The notes under the pieces: generated by a model
Told to the model about the DNA's origin: nothing
Database searches by the model: none
What the model saw: the letters and a program-made list of their open reading frames with translations, nothing else
Shown here: in pieces, positions 60,934 through 64,000 of the stretch
Position numbering within the stretch: the first letter of the stretch is position 1
Layout of the letters: every line of letters begins with the position of its first letter
Assembly (NCBI RefSeq): GCF_052088025.1
Contig: NZ_JBQCYD010000010.1
Coordinates: 3,666 to 67,665 of the forward strand
Reading direction: 5' to 3'
DNA length: 64,000 nucleotides
Source: Anaeromonas sp052088025
GTDB taxonomy: Bacteria > Bacillota > Clostridia > Tissierellales > SIT17
Made by a program: the position numbers and the translations under genes

Positions 60934-62058
60934 TTATTTTGCTAAATTATATATTGCCTGGGCAAATATCTTTGCGTTTAATACTATATCATCTATATCC
61001 ATATACTCATTTGGATTATGTGCTATACCTTTTTGTCCTGGGAAAGATGGTCCAAATGGTACGATATTTGGCATTATCTTAGCATAGGTTCCTCCTGTTG
61101 TAGTTACAGGTGTGCCATCAAGTCCTGTTACTTCTTCATATGCCTTTTGCATACTCTTTACCATATATGAATCCTTATCAAATTTCACTGGGTCATAGTT
61201 TAATAATAATTCTAATTTTATATTCTCTGTTAGTTTTAATTTGATTTTTTCTAGTATTTCATCTATTTGAACGATAGCTGGATATGATAAACTCATATGA
61301 AATGTTAATTTGGAGTCTTTTATGTCAGTTTTAAAATTTCTCATTTCCATAGTACCAAACTCACTATCCTTATAATCTATTCCAAGTCTTTGACCATTTG
61401 ATTTACTGCTTAGTATATATTCATTTACAAAGTTAAAAAATTCTTTTGTTCTTTTTTCATAGTTTTGATCATTGTATTCTACATTAAATTCTATATTTGC
61501 TCTTCCTCTTTCACCATATACTACTGGATATTTGCAATCTGGAGTGAAGCCCATTATAGGTGGTTTTTCTTTTTTTAGATAATATGGAATATCATTAAAT
61601 CCACTTTCTTCATCTGTTCCAAATATTATCCTAACTTTTTTATCCATAGTTAATCCTGATTCTTTTATTGCATATAGGGCAAATAGGGCTGACATTATCG
61701 GGCCCTTGTTATCTAGTACTCCTCTACCATACATTTTCCCATCTCTTATGCTAGCACAAAAAGGAGGACTACTCCAACCTTCACCTACATCTACTACATC
61801 TAAATGTCCTAGTATTCCTATATATTCTTCACCTTGACCAAATTCAGCATATCCCACACAATTATCTATATTTTTTGTTTTAAATCCTAGTTTGTCTGCT
61901 ATTTCAAGTGCTTTTGCGAGTGCTTTTTTAGCTTCTTCTCCAAATGGTGCATCAGGTCTTGCTTGACCTTTTACACTTGCTATATTTACTATCTCTTTTA
62001 TTGATTCTAATAATTGATCTTTAAACTTGTCAATATTATCATTTAAAATCTGTTCCAC
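60934..62058 (-). CDS. M20 family metallopeptidase (PepV/Sapep-like, short)
   Basis: A protein of about 374 residues, started at a GTG at 62058 behind GGAGG. Metal ligands are visible: GHLDVVD (His), RGVLDNKGP (Asp), GTDEESGFND (Glu-Glu), TPDCKYP (Asp) and KGIAHNPNEYM (His). It is closest to Sapep/PepV dipeptidases, but shorter, with a reduced lid domain. In the operon it probably cleaves the dipeptide or peptide part of a glycosylated substrate. Confidence 0.85.
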   Translation of the reverse strand: MEQILNDNIDKFKDQLLESIKEIVNIASVKGQARPDAPFGEEAKKALAKALEIADKLGFKTKNIDNCVGYAEFGQGEEYIGILGHLDVVDVGEGWSSPPFCASIRDGKMYGRGVLDNKGPIMSALFALYAIKESGLTMDKKVRIIFGTDEESGFNDIPYYLKKEKPPIMGFTPDCKYPVVYGERGRANIEFNVEYNDQNYEKRTKEFFNFVNEYILSSKSNGQRLGIDYKDSEFGTMEMRNFKTDIKDSKLTFHMSLSYPAIVQIDEILEKIKLKLTENIKLELLLNYDPVKFDKDSYMVKSMQKAYEEVTGLDGTPVTTTGGTYAKIMPNIVPFGPSFPGQKGIAHNPNEYMDIDDIVLNAKIFAQAIYNLAK

Positions 62059-62123
62059 CCAAATAACCTCCACTTTGAACAAAATTAATATATAAGGCAG
62101 CCTTATAAGGCCACCTTATATGA

Positions 62124-62645
62124 TTAGTAACATATATCTTTTTTAAGTTCTTTTGTATCTTCTTTTTTGTACATTTTTTCTGCAAGTAGGGCTATATTAG
62201 CTAGTGAATTCTTGAGTCCTGTTCCACCTTTTTTAGGCATTTTCACTATATTCATCTTATCTTTATATTCAGCTATTGTATCTTCATTTTCTTCTGACAT
62301 TGCAGCTAGTGCTGGTATATCTGTATTTTCATTTATTTTATCTGCTAATACTGCACACATTTTCCCGTATCCTTTATAGTTATATGCTGGACCACAGATT
62401 ACTATATCTGGGTTTAATTTTTTTACCATGCCCACCATTTTTCTTTCTACTTCTTCTTTATTTTCTTTGAAATATTCATCTCCACAATACAAACATGCAC
62501 TTACTTGTCCATCTACTTCTTTTAAATGAGACTTTATCATAGGTACTGAGCCTATTTCTCCTTTTTTACCACCGGGAGCTATATTTGCCTTTTCTTTTCC
62601 ACCCATTCCTGCTTGTATTTGGTCAAATATCATTAAAACTTTCAT
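62124..62645 (-). CDS. GrdB-related putative oxidoreductase
   Basis: A 173-residue protein: IFDQIQAGMGGKEKANIAPGGKKGEIGSVPMI, VSACLYCGDEYFKENKEEVERK, KLNPDIVICGPAYNYKGYGKMCA and VKMPKKGGTGLKNSLANIA. These blocks resemble the alpha/beta part of the glycine/sarcosine reductase component GrdB, but much shortened. The CLYC pair sits where selenocysteine or cysteine redox motifs occur in relatives. Its presence in a PTS/peptidase operon is known for such short homologues; the reaction is unknown. Confidence 0.7.
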   Translation of the reverse strand: MKVLMIFDQIQAGMGGKEKANIAPGGKKGEIGSVPMIKSHLKEVDGQVSACLYCGDEYFKENKEEVERKMVGMVKKLNPDIVICGPAYNYKGYGKMCAVLADKINENTDIPALAAMSEENEDTIAEYKDKMNIVKMPKKGGTGLKNSLANIALLAEKMYKKEDTKELKKDICY

Positions 62646-62656
62646 TTTACTACCTC

Positions 62657-64000
62657 CTAAAAATCATCCATTGATAAATCATCAAATGAAATATCTTCTA
62701 ATTCATCTTCATCAGGTTTGTTTTCTTCGTCTTTTAAATAGTTTTTATCTAATATTTTTATAAATGGATAATATACTAGGCAACCTAATATTACTAATAC
62801 TACTTGGAATATAGCTGCCCTTATACTTCCTGTTGAAAGGTAACCTGAAAATCCAAGTGGCGTTGTCCAAGGTAGTGCAACTCCATTAGTATATGGTAGA
62901 AATCCTGTTTCAAATGCTATTGCTGATAATATTGTATTCATTAATGGAACCCCTATGAAAGGTACTATCATTACTGGGTTTAATACTATTGGTAGTCCAA
63001 ATATGATAGGTTCGTTTATTCCAAATATTCCTGGAACTATTGAAAGTTTTCCAAGTTTTTTAATCCTTTGTGATTTTCCTACTATAATCATAAGTATTAC
63101 TAGAGAAAGTGTACTTCCTCCACCACCAAATGTTTGGAATAGGTCTACAAATTGTCCTGTATATATATGTGGAAGTGGTGCTCCTGCTTCAAATGCTGCT
63201 AGGTTTTCTATTGAAAGTGTTCTAAATATTGGTGAGAACACTGAGTTTGTAACTGCTGGTCCATTTATTCCAAATAACCAGAATATTGAACTTGATACTA
63301 CATATACTATTTGTGCCCCTAAACTATTTCCTACTCCAAGAAGTGGTGCTTGAAGTACTGTATATATGAAATTATGTGCTGATTCATATGGTGTAAGTCC
63401 AAAACCAATTCTTATTAAAAAGAATATTAACATTACTATAGCACTTGGTATAAGTGCTGCAAAGGAATCTGATACTGCTGGTGGTACCCCTTCAGGCATC
63501 TTTATAGTCCAACCTTTTTTATATGCCCAGTGGAATACGTGTACTGATAATAAGGATACTATCATTGCTAAAATTATTCCATTTGTTCCTGTAAAGTTGA
63601 AACTTATAGCGCTTAATGATGCTAGGCCTTCTGCACCTTCATATGCTATGTCTGTAGGCATTATTATTATAAAGGATACTATAGCTACTATTGCACCTTG
63701 TATCTTATCTGCCCCTATTTCTCTAGCATAGGAATAGCCCATACCTATTACGGTAAGGAGTGCAATTATATTAAATGTTGCTCTTGATACTGCAGATAGA
63801 TATGATTCCCATCCTTCTCCAAAGAATCTTGCCCAAAATTCTGACCAACCTGGTATTGGGAAGTTTGCTACAAGTAAGAATAGTGATCCTACTATGATAA
63901 GTGGCATTGACATCAAAAATCCATCACGTATAGCAACTAAAATCTTGTTTTTCCCTAGTTTGTCTGCTAGGGGCATTAGTACTTTCTCGAGTTTATCAAA
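62657..64000 (-). CDS. PTS lactose/cellobiose/chitobiose-type EIIC (5' end beyond window)
   Basis: A membrane permease of the CelB/LacE type with about ten helices. It has AIRDGFLMSMPLIIVGSLFLLV near the start, the substrate-binding GTNGIILAMIVSLLSVHVF and GINGPAVTNSVFSPIF regions, and GIFGINEPIIFGLPIVLNP. The frame stays open to base 64000 (FDKLEKVLMPLADKLG), so the true start lies outside the window. The C-terminus is acidic. It imports and, with IIA/IIB, phosphorylates a disaccharide-like or amino-sugar substrate. Confidence 0.92.
   Translation of the reverse strand, partial: FDKLEKVLMPLADKLGKNKILVAIRDGFLMSMPLIIVGSLFLLVANFPIPGWSEFWARFFGEGWESYLSAVSRATFNIIALLTVIGMGYSYAREIGADKIQGAIVAIVSFIIIMPTDIAYEGAEGLASLSAISFNFTGTNGIILAMIVSLLSVHVFHWAYKKGWTIKMPEGVPPAVSDSFAALIPSAIVMLIFFLIRIGFGLTPYESAHNFIYTVLQAPLLGVGNSLGAQIVYVVSSSIFWLFGINGPAVTNSVFSPIFRTLSIENLAAFEAGAPLPHIYTGQFVDLFQTFGGGGSTLSLVILMIIVGKSQRIKKLGKLSIVPGIFGINEPIIFGLPIVLNPVMIVPFIGVPLMNTILSAIAFETGFLPYTNGVALPWTTPLGFSGYLSTGSIRAAIFQVVLVILGCLVYYPFIKILDKNYLKDEENKPDEDELEDISFDDLSMDDF

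Overview
The window is AT-rich, has strong GGAGG-type ribosome binding sites, and is coded almost entirely on the minus strand. It looks like the chromosome of a low-GC anaerobic Firmicute (Clostridia/Tissierellia-like); I cannot name the species. It has four blocks. (1) About 0-5.3 kb: a surface-glycan operon with a CoA-lyase-type aldolase, a PLP decarboxylase, a priming sugar transferase, a class IV aminotransferase, a GT2 glycosyltransferase and a GNAT-like protein. (2) About 5.3-46.5 kb: a complete-looking siphovirus prophage (minimal extent about 7.6-45.0 kb) with accessory genes at both edges. (3) 46.5-57.9 kb: a Wzx/Wzy-type polysaccharide operon (DegT aminotransferase, priming transferase, UDP-HexNAc dehydrogenase and epimerase, acyltransferases, glycosyltransferases, polymerase, MurJ/MviN-type flippase), followed by a lone type IV prepilin. 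(4) 58.8-64 kb: a PTS operon with lactose/cellobiose-type IIC and IIA, a GrdB-related protein, an M20 peptidase, a glycosylasparaginase and CutC, probably for glyco-asparagine or peptide-sugar catabolism.

The prophage reads right to left. A divergent repressor with palindromic operators comes first, then a replication module: sigma-like regulator, DUF2800/DUF2815 proteins, family A DNA polymerase, primase-helicase, SNF2 helicase and VRR-NUC nuclease. The primase-helicase is split by one extra base in a G5 run. A GTCCAC iteron cluster lies just past it and is my origin candidate. Then come a HigB/HigA pair with a fused Zn-peptidase domain, HNH nuclease, ParB-methyltransferase, an amidoligase/gamma-glutamylcyclotransferase cassette, terminase, portal, ClpP-like protease, HK97 capsid, tail genes (including a canonical -1 frameshift), holin, amidase and two coupled large serine recombinases.

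The main points for a second look follow. An Abi_2/AbiF-type HEPN defence gene is preceded by its own consensus promoter, a short structured RNA and an intrinsic terminator, which is the ncRNA-toxin layout. A promoter-like element with 22 invariant positions precedes the amidoligase, its paralogue and the recombinases; at the amidoligase it sits in the loop of a 15-bp perfect hairpin that would mask the Shine-Dalgarno in read-through RNA. The amidoligase paralogue has lost the catalytic histidines. A 21-bp imperfect inverted repeat around 90 bp lies before the left glycan operon and looks like a phase-variable switch; a near-identical copy lies before the second glycan operon. A short + strand transcription unit at 5.67-5.80 kb has perfect -35/-10 boxes, an operator palindrome and a terminator but no ORF.

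No rRNA, tRNA or CRISPR array was seen. All functional calls come from reading the translated sequence and motif recognition; no database search was run.
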